Source: CAYPIE01 sp964410665
GTDB taxonomy: Bacteria > Planctomycetota > Planctomycetia > Gemmatales > Gemmataceae
DNA: 52,018 nucleotides
Assembly: GCA_964410665.1 (NCBI GenBank)
Contig: CAYPIE010000040.1
Span: forward strand, 1-52,018
Direction of reading: 5' to 3'
The notes beneath the pieces are model-generated. The model had not been told where the DNA came from. It was given only the letters and a program-made list of their open reading frames with translations, and searched no databases. The translations under genes and the position numbers were made by a program. Shown here in pieces: positions 42,117-51,600 of this stretch (positions are counted from its first letter, which is position 1; the number at the start of each line of letters is the position of its first letter).

Positions 42117-43310
42117 ATGACCGAACACTACCTGGCCAGAGGCTTTCGTTTCGCTGGGATCCATGCCGGAGTGCGTGAGGCGGTGGACCGAGCCGATCTC
42201 GCCCTGATTGTCAGTGAGACGCCGTGTCGCGCCGTGGGGGTCTTTACGCAAAATCAGGTTGTGGCGGCTCCAGTGAAGGTCTGTCGAGAACGTTTACCCA
42301 GTGGAGACCTGCGTGGCGTGGTGGTCTGCGCAGGGAATGCCAATGCCTGCACCGGCGAGCAAGGGCTCGCCGATGCCCGACGCATGAGCGAATTACTCGC
42401 TGCTGAGCTTAGCTGTGAAGCCCGTCAGGTGCTGGTCGCCTCGACGGGAGTGATCGGGGTGCCACTCCCAATGCCCGCACTCGAAAACGGCATTCCCAAA
42501 GCCGTTGCTTGCCTTGCGGATACGGGTCGGGCATTCGAGTCCGCGGCCAAGGCCATTACCACCACCGACTCCCGAGCGAAAGTAGCGACGCGACGGCTCG
42601 ATGCCGTGGCCGGCGGCCCTTACTACTTGAGTGGAATGGCGAAGGGGGCAGCCATGATTGGCCCCAATCTTGCCACCATGCTTGCCTTTGTGTGTACCGA
42701 TGCTCCGGTGGCCGAGGCGGATCTGGGTACCATTCTCGGGCACGCCGTGCATAGCACCTTTAACTGCATCAGTGTCGAGGGACACACCAGTACCAATGAC
42801 ACGGTACTGTTGTTGGCCAACGGCAGCGACACGCCCCTGACCGGTGCGGATCTCCAGGCGTTTAGCCGAGAGGTCACTCAGGCTTGTGCCGACCTGGCTC
42901 GCATGATCGCCGGGGATGCCGAAGGGGCGGAGCATCTGGTGGTCATCCATGTCGAAGGGGCCACCGCGGATGAAGATGCGCGGCGGATCGCCAAGACGAT
43001 CGCGGAGAGTGCTCTCGTCAAGACTGCCATCCATGGGGCAGATCCCAACTGGGGACGGATTATCTCAGCCGCCGGCTACGCCGGGGTCCCATTCCACGAG
43101 ACCGAACTTTCGCTTTGGTTGGGTGATCTGCCACTTTACCAGCAAGGGACTCCCCTCCCCTTTGATGCAGCGACGGCCTCTGCTTATCTCAAGCAGCAAC
43201 GAGAAGTGCATCTGCGACTGCGGGTCGGGCATGGTCCCGGGATTTGTACGTTCTACACCTGTGATCTGACCGCCGAATACATCCGGCTCAACGCGGAGTA
43301 CACGACCTGA
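42117..43310 (+). CDS. argJ: Bifunctional ornithine/glutamate N-acetyltransferase ArgJ
   Basis: A 397-residue enzyme of arginine biosynthesis that transfers acetyl from N-acetylornithine to glutamate; the bifunctional form can also use acetyl-CoA. It is made as a precursor that cleaves itself before a threonine: the site is LATMLAFVCTDAP with Thr187 as the expected nucleophile. Other family motifs are VGVFTQNQVVAAPV, GNANACTGEQGL, VASTGVIGVPLPM, VEGHTSTNDTV and DPNWGRI. The ATG at 42117 begins the conserved part; a TTG at 42102 is in frame. GGGGAAG lies upstream at 42104-42110. No other arg gene is in the window. It is convergent with the dehydrogenase gene. Confidence 0.95.
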   Translation: MTEHYLARGFRFAGIHAGVREAVDRADLALIVSETPCRAVGVFTQNQVVAAPVKVCRERLPSGDLRGVVVCAGNANACTGEQGLADARRMSELLAAELSCEARQVLVASTGVIGVPLPMPALENGIPKAVACLADTGRAFESAAKAITTTDSRAKVATRRLDAVAGGPYYLSGMAKGAAMIGPNLATMLAFVCTDAPVAEADLGTILGHAVHSTFNCISVEGHTSTNDTVLLLANGSDTPLTGADLQAFSREVTQACADLARMIAGDAEGAEHLVVIHVEGATADEDARRIAKTIAESALVKTAIHGADPNWGRIISAAGYAGVPFHETELSLWLGDLPLYQQGTPLPFDAATASAYLKQQREVHLRLRVGHGPGICTFYTCDLTAEYIRLNAEYTT

Positions 43311-43356
43311 GCTGGCTGGGGCTGCCTCAGCATGCCATCCGGAAACCATCCTCGCC

Positions 43357-44346
43357 TCAGCTATGCCAACGGAAATGCGGTTTCACCTGGGGGTTGACAA
43401 TCAACTCCTCGGGCCATTCCCCCAGGCTCAGTCGGGAAATCGCCTGCGCCGCGAGTAAACCCATCATATCGCGCGACTGATGATCCACGCCTGCGGTGTG
43501 CGCTGTGAGAATGACATGGTCGAGTGCGAAAAAAGGATGGTCGGGGCCAGGCGGCTCAACATTCAACACATCCAGTCCTGCCCCTGCAATCTGGCCCTCC
43601 CTTAGTGCCTTCGCCAGATCCGGTTCGTGCACGACTCCGCCGCGGGCGGTGTTGATCAAGAAAGCGGTGGCTTTCATACGCCCCAGCCGTTCGCGGTTGA
43701 TCATTTGATGCGTCTCCGGCGTCAGCGGGCAGTGTAGCGTCACGTAGTCAGCCTGGGAGAGCAGTTCCTCCAAGCCGACCAGCGCAATGCCGTGGTGACT
43801 GATAAAAGCATGATCCGGTACAGGCTCGGTGGCCAAAACGTGCATGCGAAACGCCAACGCTCGCTCCGCAACAGCCTTGCCAATACGTCCCAGACCGATG
43901 ATCCCAAGGGTTTGTCCACGAAGAGGTAGATTGGCATACCGCGGCCACGAACCTTGGCGAATCAGCGGATCTTGGCCGAGTAGGTTCTTCGCGAGGCTTA
44001 ACATCAGCATAAAGGTATGCTCGGCCACTGCCTCCTGGTTGCTTCCCGGGGCATAGGCCACCACGACTCCATGGCGGGTTGCGGCTTCGACGTCAACCGC
44101 ATCATAGCCCACCCCTGCACGTGCCAGCACGCGTACTTCGGGCCGAGCGGTAAAGAAACGTTCCGTGTAGGGCTCCGAGCCGGCGAGGATCGCCGCACAG
44201 CCGGACGCCTGTTCGATCGCCTCGTCTTCGCTGAGCTGCCGCTGAACGCTTGGGTAAACCATGTCATGGCCCGCGGCTTGAAGAATCTCATAATAGCCGG
44301 TCCGCACTTTGGCGAAGGGGGTGGCAGAAATCAACACTCTGGCCAT
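43357..44346 (-). CDS. D-isomer 2-hydroxyacid dehydrogenase
   Basis: A 329-residue NAD-dependent dehydrogenase of the 3-phosphoglycerate dehydrogenase/2-hydroxyacid family. Motifs: RAGVGYDAVDVEAA, LGIIGLGRIGKAVAERAL (cofactor), NTARGGVVHEPDLAKAL (catalytic Arg), GAGLDVLNVEPP (catalytic Glu) and LTAHTAG (catalytic His). There is no C-terminal ACT domain, so it is not a regulated SerA. Substrate (phosphoglycerate, glyoxylate/hydroxypyruvate or another) is not determined. The ATG at 44344-44346 is the only reasonable start; its ribosome binding site is weak. Confidence 0.92.
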   Translation of the reverse strand: MARVLISATPFAKVRTGYYEILQAAGHDMVYPSVQRQLSEDEAIEQASGCAAILAGSEPYTERFFTARPEVRVLARAGVGYDAVDVEAATRHGVVVAYAPGSNQEAVAEHTFMLMLSLAKNLLGQDPLIRQGSWPRYANLPLRGQTLGIIGLGRIGKAVAERALAFRMHVLATEPVPDHAFISHHGIALVGLEELLSQADYVTLHCPLTPETHQMINRERLGRMKATAFLINTARGGVVHEPDLAKALREGQIAGAGLDVLNVEPPGPDHPFFALDHVILTAHTAGVDHQSRDMMGLLAAQAISRLSLGEWPEELIVNPQVKPHFRWHS

Positions 44347-44393
44347 CGTCGTCTATCTCGTCGAATAACGGTCCCATTGGCTGCTGTGCAGCG

Positions 44394-44421
44394 ATCATAC
44401 TCCGCTCGAAAGAAATGTCAC
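44394..44421 (-). promoter_or_regulatory. Candidate promoter of the 2-hydroxyacid dehydrogenase
   Basis: On the minus strand, GTGACA (44416-44421) and TATGAT (44394-44399) are separated by 16 bp, about 48 bases before the start codon. Both hexamers deviate by one or two bases from consensus. Confidence 0.35.
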
Positions 44422-44622
44422 TGCAAAAACAGAATTTTCCCTGAACCCAAGCCGCTGTGGCAGCGTCCTTGCATCGAGCATCGCCCCCTTCCATGATCGG
44501 TTACGAAGGTAGTTCGGATGCCAAAGGTTCGCGCGATTGCCGGGTCTGCAGCAGAAACCGGCGCAAGCAACTGCTGCTTGCCGAGCGTCCTTGCTTGACG
44601 CAGCCGATCCTTCCAGGGACAA

Positions 44623-44652
44623 TTGTGTTAGGTGGGGTGCAACGATTATAGT
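44623..44652 (+). promoter_or_regulatory. Candidate promoter of rsfS
   Basis: TTGTGT (44623-44628) and TATAGT (44647-44652) with an 18-bp spacer. Transcription would begin near 44659, just before an eight-T tract, and give a leader of about 180 bases. Confidence 0.4.
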
Positions 44653-44681
44653 GTACCCTATGGGGGCATTTTTTTTAGCTC

Positions 44682-44700
44682 GGACGTCTTGACGACGTCC
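44682..44700 (+). promoter_or_regulatory. Inverted repeat in the rsfS leader
   Basis: Perfect 7-bp arms GGACGTC and GACGTCC around the loop TTGAC. It could be an operator or an RNA hairpin in the leader; the arms contain GACGTC palindromes. Confidence 0.35.
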
Positions 44701-44837
44701 CGGTCGAGTCAGTGGCCATGATGTGTGCGACCCATCTCGACGGAGGCTTCGACTATCAGCATGAGCAGGGTATGTAGTCGACCCTTTGCCTTGCATGAGG
44801 ACCTCCGCGGCTGCACCATCTGCCCAAAGGAGGTACT

Positions 44838-45239
44838 TTGACTACCGCAACTCTCCGATCCCCGTTGATCGTCACATTGCCATCTGCCCTGGAACGCGCC
44901 TGCCTGTGTGCGCAACGGGCGGTCGAGAACAAGGCCAGTAAGGTGCTGGTCCTCGATATGCGCAAGATGACTCCCTTGTATGACTTCTTTGTTCTCGCCA
45001 ACGGGAGTTCCCGCCGGCAGATTCACACGATCACCGAGGAAGTGGACGCCGCCATGCGTTCGCTGGGCGACCACCGGCTTGGCATCGAAGGCTACGAAGC
45101 CAGCAAGTGGGTAGTCCAGGACTATGGCGACATTCTGGTCCACGTGTTTGATCCGGAGACCCGCGAGTATTACGCCCTGGAAGAGTTGTGGGCTGACGCT
45201 CCACACGTCGACTGGCAAGATGTCCTACAACGCATGTGA
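44838..45239 (+). CDS. rsfS: Ribosome silencing factor RsfS
   Basis: A 133-residue protein of the RsfS/Iojap family that binds ribosomal protein uL14 and blocks joining of the ribosomal subunits when nutrients are scarce. Motifs: KASKVLVLDMRKMTPLYDFFVLANGSSRRQI, IEGYEASKWVVQDYGDILVHVFDPETREYYALEELWADA, all typical. The start is TTG at 44838-44840; AAAGGAGGT at 44826-44834 is a full Shine-Dalgarno match only a few bases upstream. It is usually near nadD or rlmH, neither of which is in this window, so the gene stands alone here. Confidence 0.95.
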   Translation: MTTATLRSPLIVTLPSALERACLCAQRAVENKASKVLVLDMRKMTPLYDFFVLANGSSRRQIHTITEEVDAAMRSLGDHRLGIEGYEASKWVVQDYGDILVHVFDPETREYYALEELWADAPHVDWQDVLQRM

Positions 45240-45257
45240 GCCCGAATACGGGCTCAC
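45236..45257 (+). terminator. Hairpin at the rsfS stop codon
   Basis: Perfect 9-bp arms GTGAGCCCG and CGGGCTCAC around AATA. The left arm includes the TGA stop codon. No T-run follows, so termination is inferred from position and stem strength. Confidence 0.5.
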
Positions 45258-45677
45258 GCGCTCCCTCTTCCAGGCGAGACATCAACCGCCGCGGCAGTCA
45301 GTCGGCTTCCGCGGCGATTGTGCCCATGGTTTGCCTCGTGCACTTGGGACAGTTGCTGAATCGCATCGCGAACGCGCCCATATTCCGCATACGCTTTTCG
45401 CATCTGGATAGTGCCCTGTGCACCTTTCTCATCCTCAGAGCAGTTCGCAATCATTGACAATCTACCTGACCCCTTCCCTTCCTCTCGTCGGCCCTGCCCT
45501 GCAGCCAGACCCAATACCCCCTACGACATCTTTCATGGAAGGCCTAGCGTCTTCCATCGCCGCCCGCCGGTACCAAGCGTTTGCCTTCCCTGTGCGCGTC
45601 CCGCAAACTGGCGTGTGCTTCAGCGTCGCGAATTGGGCATGTTTCCTCTCCCGTTGTCGAGTTAAAAGGGTAGCCCT
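45240..45677. other. 438-bp spacer between rsfS and the DUF3604 gene
   Basis: Apart from the hairpin at its left end I see no gene. Frames here overlap each other and have no family motif or ribosome binding site. A TTGACA at 45454-45459 could be a -35 element, but no -10 sequence lies at the right distance. Confidence 0.4.
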
Positions 45678-48566
45678 ATGTCTGTTCGTCGTATTCTGCT
45701 GTTTGGATTGTCGCTGGGCATTTGTGTCTTCGCGGCTCTGGCCGCTCAGCCCAACCTCGAAACCAACCAGCCCCCCCGAATCCTGACCTGGGCCAGGCAA
45801 TCCTCGTTGGAAACGCCCGCCACCGCGATCCTGGTTGAGCTCGGCAAGCGTGATGGTCGCCCCACCGATTGGTCGGGAACCGCACGCCTCCAAGGTGCCC
45901 GAGTCGTACGGCGGGAAGGCTATTGCTTCCGCCCGGATGCCGGCGACCGTCTGATCGAACCGCATGGCTGGACGGCCAGCTCGCATCGGGCGCTGAAGGC
46001 TCCCCGCAACAACCCTGTCCTCAACCGCTTACTAGGCATGTCGGCCGTCGGGGTGGTGTTCCACCTCGAAGCGATCCACGACGATGCAACGCTCACCGTC
46101 CAGGCAGGTACCGATCAGCCGACTGTCACCGTAACGCTGCGTAAGGTGCTCAGCGGCCAGCCACAACCCATCTATGATGGTCTGGGGGTGGTACGTCTGG
46201 TGTCCACAGCTCTACCGCTGGTAACACAGTCCACCGAAGATGACTTCCCTGCCGCTTGCTACACCCCCGACGGCAGCCTGTGGGTCGCCTGGCAAGCGTA
46301 TCGTCTTCGCGATGAGCAACGCCGCATCCGCCAGCCTCGACTAGACAGGATCCCAGAAGATTTTTCATTTTTGCATAAGCCTGGATATTCGGATCAGTTG
46401 CTGATCAAGTGCTTCCGCAACGGTCGGTGGACGCAACCGATGGCCGTGACCAATGCCCAGCAGGATTTGTTGGGTTGTGCCCTGACCGCTGCTGGGAACC
46501 AAACGGTAATGGTCCATTACGTGGCTCGGACAGCACAGGGAATGCAATTGTTCCAGGCCGAGTGTAGCCCCGAAGGATTGGCGAAGCAACCGACTCTCGT
46601 GAGCAATGTCAAGCGTTCAGGAATCCGGCCGGTCGCCTGCAATCGCGATGCTCAGACAGCCGAAGTGGCGGTCGCGCCAGGGACTGGGAGTCGCTTCACC
46701 GTTGCGGTGGCCTCGGGCCCCGATGGCCAGACCAATTCTCTCTGCGATGTCTATCGCGATGGTGACTACGACATCCTGCTCGACGAGACCGAACCGATCG
46801 CGACCTCCTCGAAGTTCGAGGCCCGACCTGCTTGCTGCTATGACACCCAGGGACGACTCTGGATCGCCTACGAAGAAGGACCCGTACTTTGGGGTAAGGA
46901 CTATGGTGCCCTCGACAACGACGATGGTCAGCCCCTGTACACCGCCCGTTCAATCAAGGTGGTCTGTGTCCAAGACGGCAAGCTACTCCGGCCGGTCGCC
47001 GAACTCCCGGTCTCCAAAGTCAAGCCGCCGGAGTTCCCCGCCGGCCGCAACCCCGGCCCCGCCTTTGAACTCAACACCGATCGTTACGCCTATCCTCAGA
47101 TCGGCATCGATGGCAAAGGCCGTATCTGGATTACCTACCGGCGGAAGTTTGGCACTCGGCATAGTACCGAACTCGGGTCCTACTGGTTGAGCTTCGCCCA
47201 CCGACTTGAGGGGGACCATTGGAGTGCCCCGATTGAGCTGCATCACTCCGACGGTCTGCTCGATTGCCGACCGGTACTGCTTCCACACAAATCAGGCGGC
47301 GTACTGATCGTGCACACCACCGACGGGCGATACTCCACGCCTCGTCAGATCGACAACAACCTGTATCTTAGTTATCTCGACCTCTCTGGAGACCCCGTTG
47401 AACCAACTTTGGTGCCGCATGCCCCGGGTGAAAAAGATCCTGCCTTGCTCGACAGGGCACAACAGGAAGCGGCGGCCGTGGAGCGGATCCGTGCATACCG
47501 TATCAACCACAACGGGCAGAACCTCCGACTCTTACGTGGTGAGTACCATCGTCACACCGAGATCTCCTGGGACGGAGGGCCGGACGGGTCGCTGGAAGAC
47601 ATGTTCCGCTATGCCATGGATGCCGCAGCCATGGACTGGATTGGCAACGGGGATCACGACAATGGTGGCGGCCGCGAGTACACCTGGTGGCTGACCCAAA
47701 AGTTCAGCGACGCCTACCATGTGCCCGGCCAGTTCACCCCAATGTTCACCTACGAACGCAGCGTCCGCTACCCACATGGCCACCGCAATGTCATGTTCGC
47801 CAAACGAGGGATTCAGACCTTACCCAGACTCGGGCAACCCGACCCCAACAAGCGAGTGGCCGGAATCCATGCCGATGACACCAAGATGTTGTACAAGTAC
47901 CTGCATCAATTCGACGGCATTTGTGCAGTGCACACTAGCGCTACTAGCATGGGTACCGACTGGCGTGACAACGACTCCCAGGTCGAACCCATTGTTGAAA
48001 TCTATCAGGGAGACCGCATGTCTTACGAGCAGGAGGGGGCACCGCGAGCAGGCTACCCCGCCAAGGCCAATCGATTTCCCGTCAACATCGCTGGCTGGTA
48101 CCCCAAGGGGTTCATCGACAACGCACTGCTCAACAAGGGCTACAAGCTCGGCTTTCAGTCCTCCAGCGACCACTGGAGCACACATCTCTCCTACTTCATT
48201 GTGCTCGCCCCAGAGAACAGCCGTACGGCCCTGCTGGAAGCAATCAAGCAACGCCACTGCTACGGGGCCACCGATGACATCATCTGTGATGTCCGCTGCC
48301 ATGGCCACCTGATGGGGGACGTCTTCACTCTGAGGAACCCACCGACCCTGTCGATCACCGTCGAAGGGACGGGCGAGCTGGCCCACGTCGAGATCATCAA
48401 GGATAGTCAGCTGACCGCGACCCTCAACGCGGACGGTCCTCGCCTACAGACAAAATGGACCGATCCAAAGCCTAGCCAAGGAGAGCACTTCTATTATGTT
48501 CGGATCCGTCAGAAAAACGGAGAGATTGCCTGGACTTCGCCAATGTGGATTCGTTATCAGAAGTGA
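45678..48566 (+). CDS. Secreted beta-propeller plus DUF3604 (PHP-like) protein
   Basis: A 962-residue exported protein; signal peptide ILLFGLSLGICVFAALAAQ. Residues ~170-590 form a beta-propeller-like region with blade motifs such as ACYTPDGSLWVAWQAYR, CCYDTQGRLWIAYEEG and IGIDGKGRIWITYRRKF. From ~615 there is a DUF3604-like metal-dependent phosphoesterase of the PHP type: GEYHRHTEISWDGG (H-x-H), DWIGNGDHDNGG, ICAVHTSATSMG, FQSSSDHWSTHLSYF and HCYGATDD. The histidine/aspartate positions suit a di- or trinuclear metal site. Substrate unknown. A weak AAAGGG lies before the ATG. Convergent with the giant surface protein gene. Confidence 0.85.
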   Translation: MSVRRILLFGLSLGICVFAALAAQPNLETNQPPRILTWARQSSLETPATAILVELGKRDGRPTDWSGTARLQGARVVRREGYCFRPDAGDRLIEPHGWTASSHRALKAPRNNPVLNRLLGMSAVGVVFHLEAIHDDATLTVQAGTDQPTVTVTLRKVLSGQPQPIYDGLGVVRLVSTALPLVTQSTEDDFPAACYTPDGSLWVAWQAYRLRDEQRRIRQPRLDRIPEDFSFLHKPGYSDQLLIKCFRNGRWTQPMAVTNAQQDLLGCALTAAGNQTVMVHYVARTAQGMQLFQAECSPEGLAKQPTLVSNVKRSGIRPVACNRDAQTAEVAVAPGTGSRFTVAVASGPDGQTNSLCDVYRDGDYDILLDETEPIATSSKFEARPACCYDTQGRLWIAYEEGPVLWGKDYGALDNDDGQPLYTARSIKVVCVQDGKLLRPVAELPVSKVKPPEFPAGRNPGPAFELNTDRYAYPQIGIDGKGRIWITYRRKFGTRHSTELGSYWLSFAHRLEGDHWSAPIELHHSDGLLDCRPVLLPHKSGGVLIVHTTDGRYSTPRQIDNNLYLSYLDLSGDPVEPTLVPHAPGEKDPALLDRAQQEAAAVERIRAYRINHNGQNLRLLRGEYHRHTEISWDGGPDGSLEDMFRYAMDAAAMDWIGNGDHDNGGGREYTWWLTQKFSDAYHVPGQFTPMFTYERSVRYPHGHRNVMFAKRGIQTLPRLGQPDPNKRVAGIHADDTKMLYKYLHQFDGICAVHTSATSMGTDWRDNDSQVEPIVEIYQGDRMSYEQEGAPRAGYPAKANRFPVNIAGWYPKGFIDNALLNKGYKLGFQSSSDHWSTHLSYFIVLAPENSRTALLEAIKQRHCYGATDDIICDVRCHGHLMGDVFTLRNPPTLSITVEGTGELAHVEIIKDSQLTATLNADGPRLQTKWTDPKPSQGEHFYYVRIRQKNGEIAWTSPMWIRYQK

Positions 48567-48586
48567 TGACAAATCTTTGGGCGACC

Positions 48587-48617
48587 TCGGGAGAGGGACG
48601 CTACGGGCCTCTCCCGA
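48587..48617. terminator. Hairpin between convergent genes
   Basis: Perfect 10-bp arms TCGGGAGAGG (48587-48596) and CCTCTCCCGA (48608-48617) around an 11-base loop, in the gap between the DUF3604 gene and the convergent surface protein gene. No T-run; could serve both directions. Confidence 0.6.
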
Positions 48618-48681
48618 CACCACAGATATCTACTGATCGCAGCCTGGGTTCGCTCGATCGTGGAAGTTGCCGCGCGACTGC

Positions 48682-51600
48682 TCAGCCGATGTAAATCCCA
48701 TCAAACAACAAGTCATCGTCCCCAAACGGGAAAAAGGGAAGCGTCATCGGTGCCGGGGCAGGAGCGTCACCCAGTAGGCTCAGGCTGCTACCGCTGTAAA
48801 CGGTAACAATACCCGGGGAGGGACTGGGATTGTTAAAGATCGGTGCAGAGCCCTTGGCCACCAATACATCGCTCAGCCCATCCCCGTTCACCTGCTTGAC
48901 CGCGACCCGTACCCCGCCACGTGAAGTGACATCATTGTCCACAAAGAAGTTAGCCAACACCAACGCCGACGAGGCCGACGCATCGCCTAAGACCAACCGC
49001 TGACCCGAGAAGATCTGTACCCGGGGACCTCCATTCGGACCACCCCCGGCAATTAGGTCAGCAAATCCATCCCCGTCCACGTCCCCACCCGCCACAAATG
49101 CCCCGTCTCGAACCGACGCTTCAAAGACGAACCGATCCCCCGTCAATTTCGCGGGCACACCCGGCCCCACAAAGCCCGACAGCTGGCTACCATCGAACAA
49201 CGCCACACGCGGTCCCCCACCCATCCCCGCCGCCACTACCAGATCGGGTACACCATCTGCATCAAAATCCCCCATGGCAACCCGGGCTCCACCTCGGAAG
49301 TCCGTATCCCCTTCGAATGCAATGAAGTCCGCCAGCACCAACGGTAAGCCGCCCGAGAACAGCGACATTCCATCGAAGACGCGTACTCGGGCCCCGCCGG
49401 AGTCGCCCGGAGTGACGGCAAGATCGTCGATCCCATCCCCGTTTATATCCCCGGTGGCCACGAAGACTCCACCAGAGATCGGAGTGGGAAACTGCGGATT
49501 CCTCACATCGGCAAAGGCAAAGAACTCCGCCAGGAAGCTCCCCGTCGACGCATCGAAGATCTGCACCCCGTCGACACCGCCTAGACCCCGACCCACCGCC
49601 ACATAGAAACCGCCGAGCTGACCAAGCGAACCCACCGCCGTCCGCACCGGATTGAAAGTATTCGAAAACGGCGTCAGAGCCGGGGGATCGACGATCGTGC
49701 CTTCAAAGGTCGGAGTGGGCGATCCGAATGGCACCAGCCCACCTCCCCCCGCCGTGTAGAGCCGCAACGTCCCGTCGAACGGCCCACCGAACGCAACGAA
49801 CAGATCCGACAGGTCAGGAGCACTTACAATGATCGGCTCCACCACAATCGTCAGAGTTGCCGTCGCGGTCAGCTCCCCGCTATCCGTCGCCTGGACTGTC
49901 AAGGTAAACGTGACCGACTCGTTCCCATCAACGGCAATCGCAGCGGGATTGGCCACCTGCACTGTGCCGTTGGTATCAACGGCAAAGGCCCCGCCGGTAT
50001 TCCCCGCCACAATCGCGTAGTTCAACGCATCGTCCGCGTCGGGGTCAATGGCCGTCAAAGTGATGACCGGCACCTCGGTGGGCCGGTTCTCTCGGATTAC
50101 AACAGGTCCCAAAGTATCGGGGACAAACACCGGAGGCTCATTGACGTCCAGCAACGTGATGACGACGCTGGCCGTCCCAGACAGACCACCCGGGTCGGTG
50201 ACCGTCACCGTCAGCCTGAACATCGGGTTGACCTCGAAGTCCAAAAGGGCTGGGTCGGCCACCGTCAACACACCGGTACTTGGGTCGACGGTGAAGGTAT
50301 TTCCTGGGTCGCCCGCAGTGATTGCATAGGTCAATGTGTCCATGGCGTCCGCACCGGTGACCTGCAACGTGCCGACCACCGTGCCCGCCGGACTATTTTC
50401 CGGCAATTCGAAGCTGGCATCCTCGGGGTTCGGAGCCACGTTTGTCAGATTGACCGTGACCGACGCCGTGTCACTCAGACCCCCTTCATCGGTGACCTCC
50501 ACCATCAAGGAAAACACTGGCATCGTTTCAAAGTTCAACACGCTGGCATCGGCAACGCTCAGCACCCCGCTGGCGGCGTCCAGGGCGAATCCACCCGCTG
50601 CGTTCCCGCCCGTAATCGCGAAGGTCAGGGTCGTGTCGGCGTCCGGATCGGTCGCCGCCAGGGTAGTCAGCGGGGTCCCGGTGGGGGTCCCTTCCGGCAC
50701 ACTCAGGGTGACGTCAGCCAGGGCCGGTGGCTCATTGACGTCGCTCAGGTTGATGGCGATCGTCGCCGTGTCGCTCAGTCCGCCCGGGTCGGTGACCTCC
50801 ACTGTCAGGCTGAACGCAGGCTGAGTTTCAAAGGCCTCGAAGTCCAGAAGTTCCGGTTCGACCACTGTCAATACACCGGTTGCGGGGTCAAGTGCGAACG
50901 TGTCGCCGACATTCCCGGCCGTGATCGCGAAGGTCAAGACGTCGCCGACGTTGGGGTCAGTCGCACTAAGGCTCCCGACAAGGGTACCCACCGCGGCGTT
51001 TTCCTCGACCTCGAAGCTGGTATCGAGCAGCTCCGGGGGCAGGTTGTTGACCAGAATGCCCTCCTGGGAGGCGGTGAGCATCATCACCGCGGTGTCAGCG
51101 GCAACGATTGATTGCGCGCCCGCCGTGAACAAGCTCGCTGCAAAGCTGGCCACTCCAGCTTCCGCAGGGGTGAAGGAGAAGTCAGGCGGCAGCGCGGCGA
51201 ACGTGTCGGAACTGGCAAAGGTCAACGTGCCGGAGTAGCCGATGGCCGGTTGGTCGAACGCGTCCAGCACAGTCACCGTGAACATCCCGGGCGAAGCCGG
51301 GTCGACCGGGCTGGGGAACCCTTGCAGCTCCAGCCGGACCGGGTCGGCTTCGTAGGCGCCGATGCTGGTTGGCGCGGACCGCGGGTTGCCACGTTGATCC
51401 GTGGTGACGTCACCCAACGGCCCGCCGGCGCTGAGAGCTGGGCTACCGACAAGCAAGGCCTGGGTGAGGGTCGGGCCGCCGTTGTCCTGCAGTGAGCTCA
51501 GCAAGGGGTCTTGACCCATGATCGCGGTGCCACCAAAGTTCAACGCCGATTCGATTAGATTATTGTCCCCGGATGAGGACTCCGAGCCTCCGTCGGCGAC

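Larger units (their letters stand above)
44347..44837. other. 491-bp divergent intergenic region
   Basis: It separates the leftward dehydrogenase from rightward rsfS. Small frames inside have no protein-like features. It holds candidate promoters for both genes, an eight-base T tract at 44669-44676 and an inverted repeat GGACGTC-TTGAC-GACGTCC at 44682-44700. No tRNA or other RNA gene is recognised, but the rsfS leader is long (about 180 bases). Confidence 0.5.

Noticed and set aside
44395..44796. 133-residue minus-strand frame in the rsfS/dehydrogenase spacer
   Set aside because: No ribosome binding site, unlikely composition, and it covers the candidate promoters of both flanking genes.
45240..45677. 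tRNA or small RNA gene in the spacer
   Set aside because: No cloverleaf, no GGTTCGA-type T-arm; only the hairpin at the rsfS stop is evident.
48682..51036. CRISPR-like or recent tandem repeats
   Set aside because: The periodic ~300-bp units are diverged coding repeats of cadherin-like domains, not short direct repeats with spacers. No CRISPR array is visible elsewhere.
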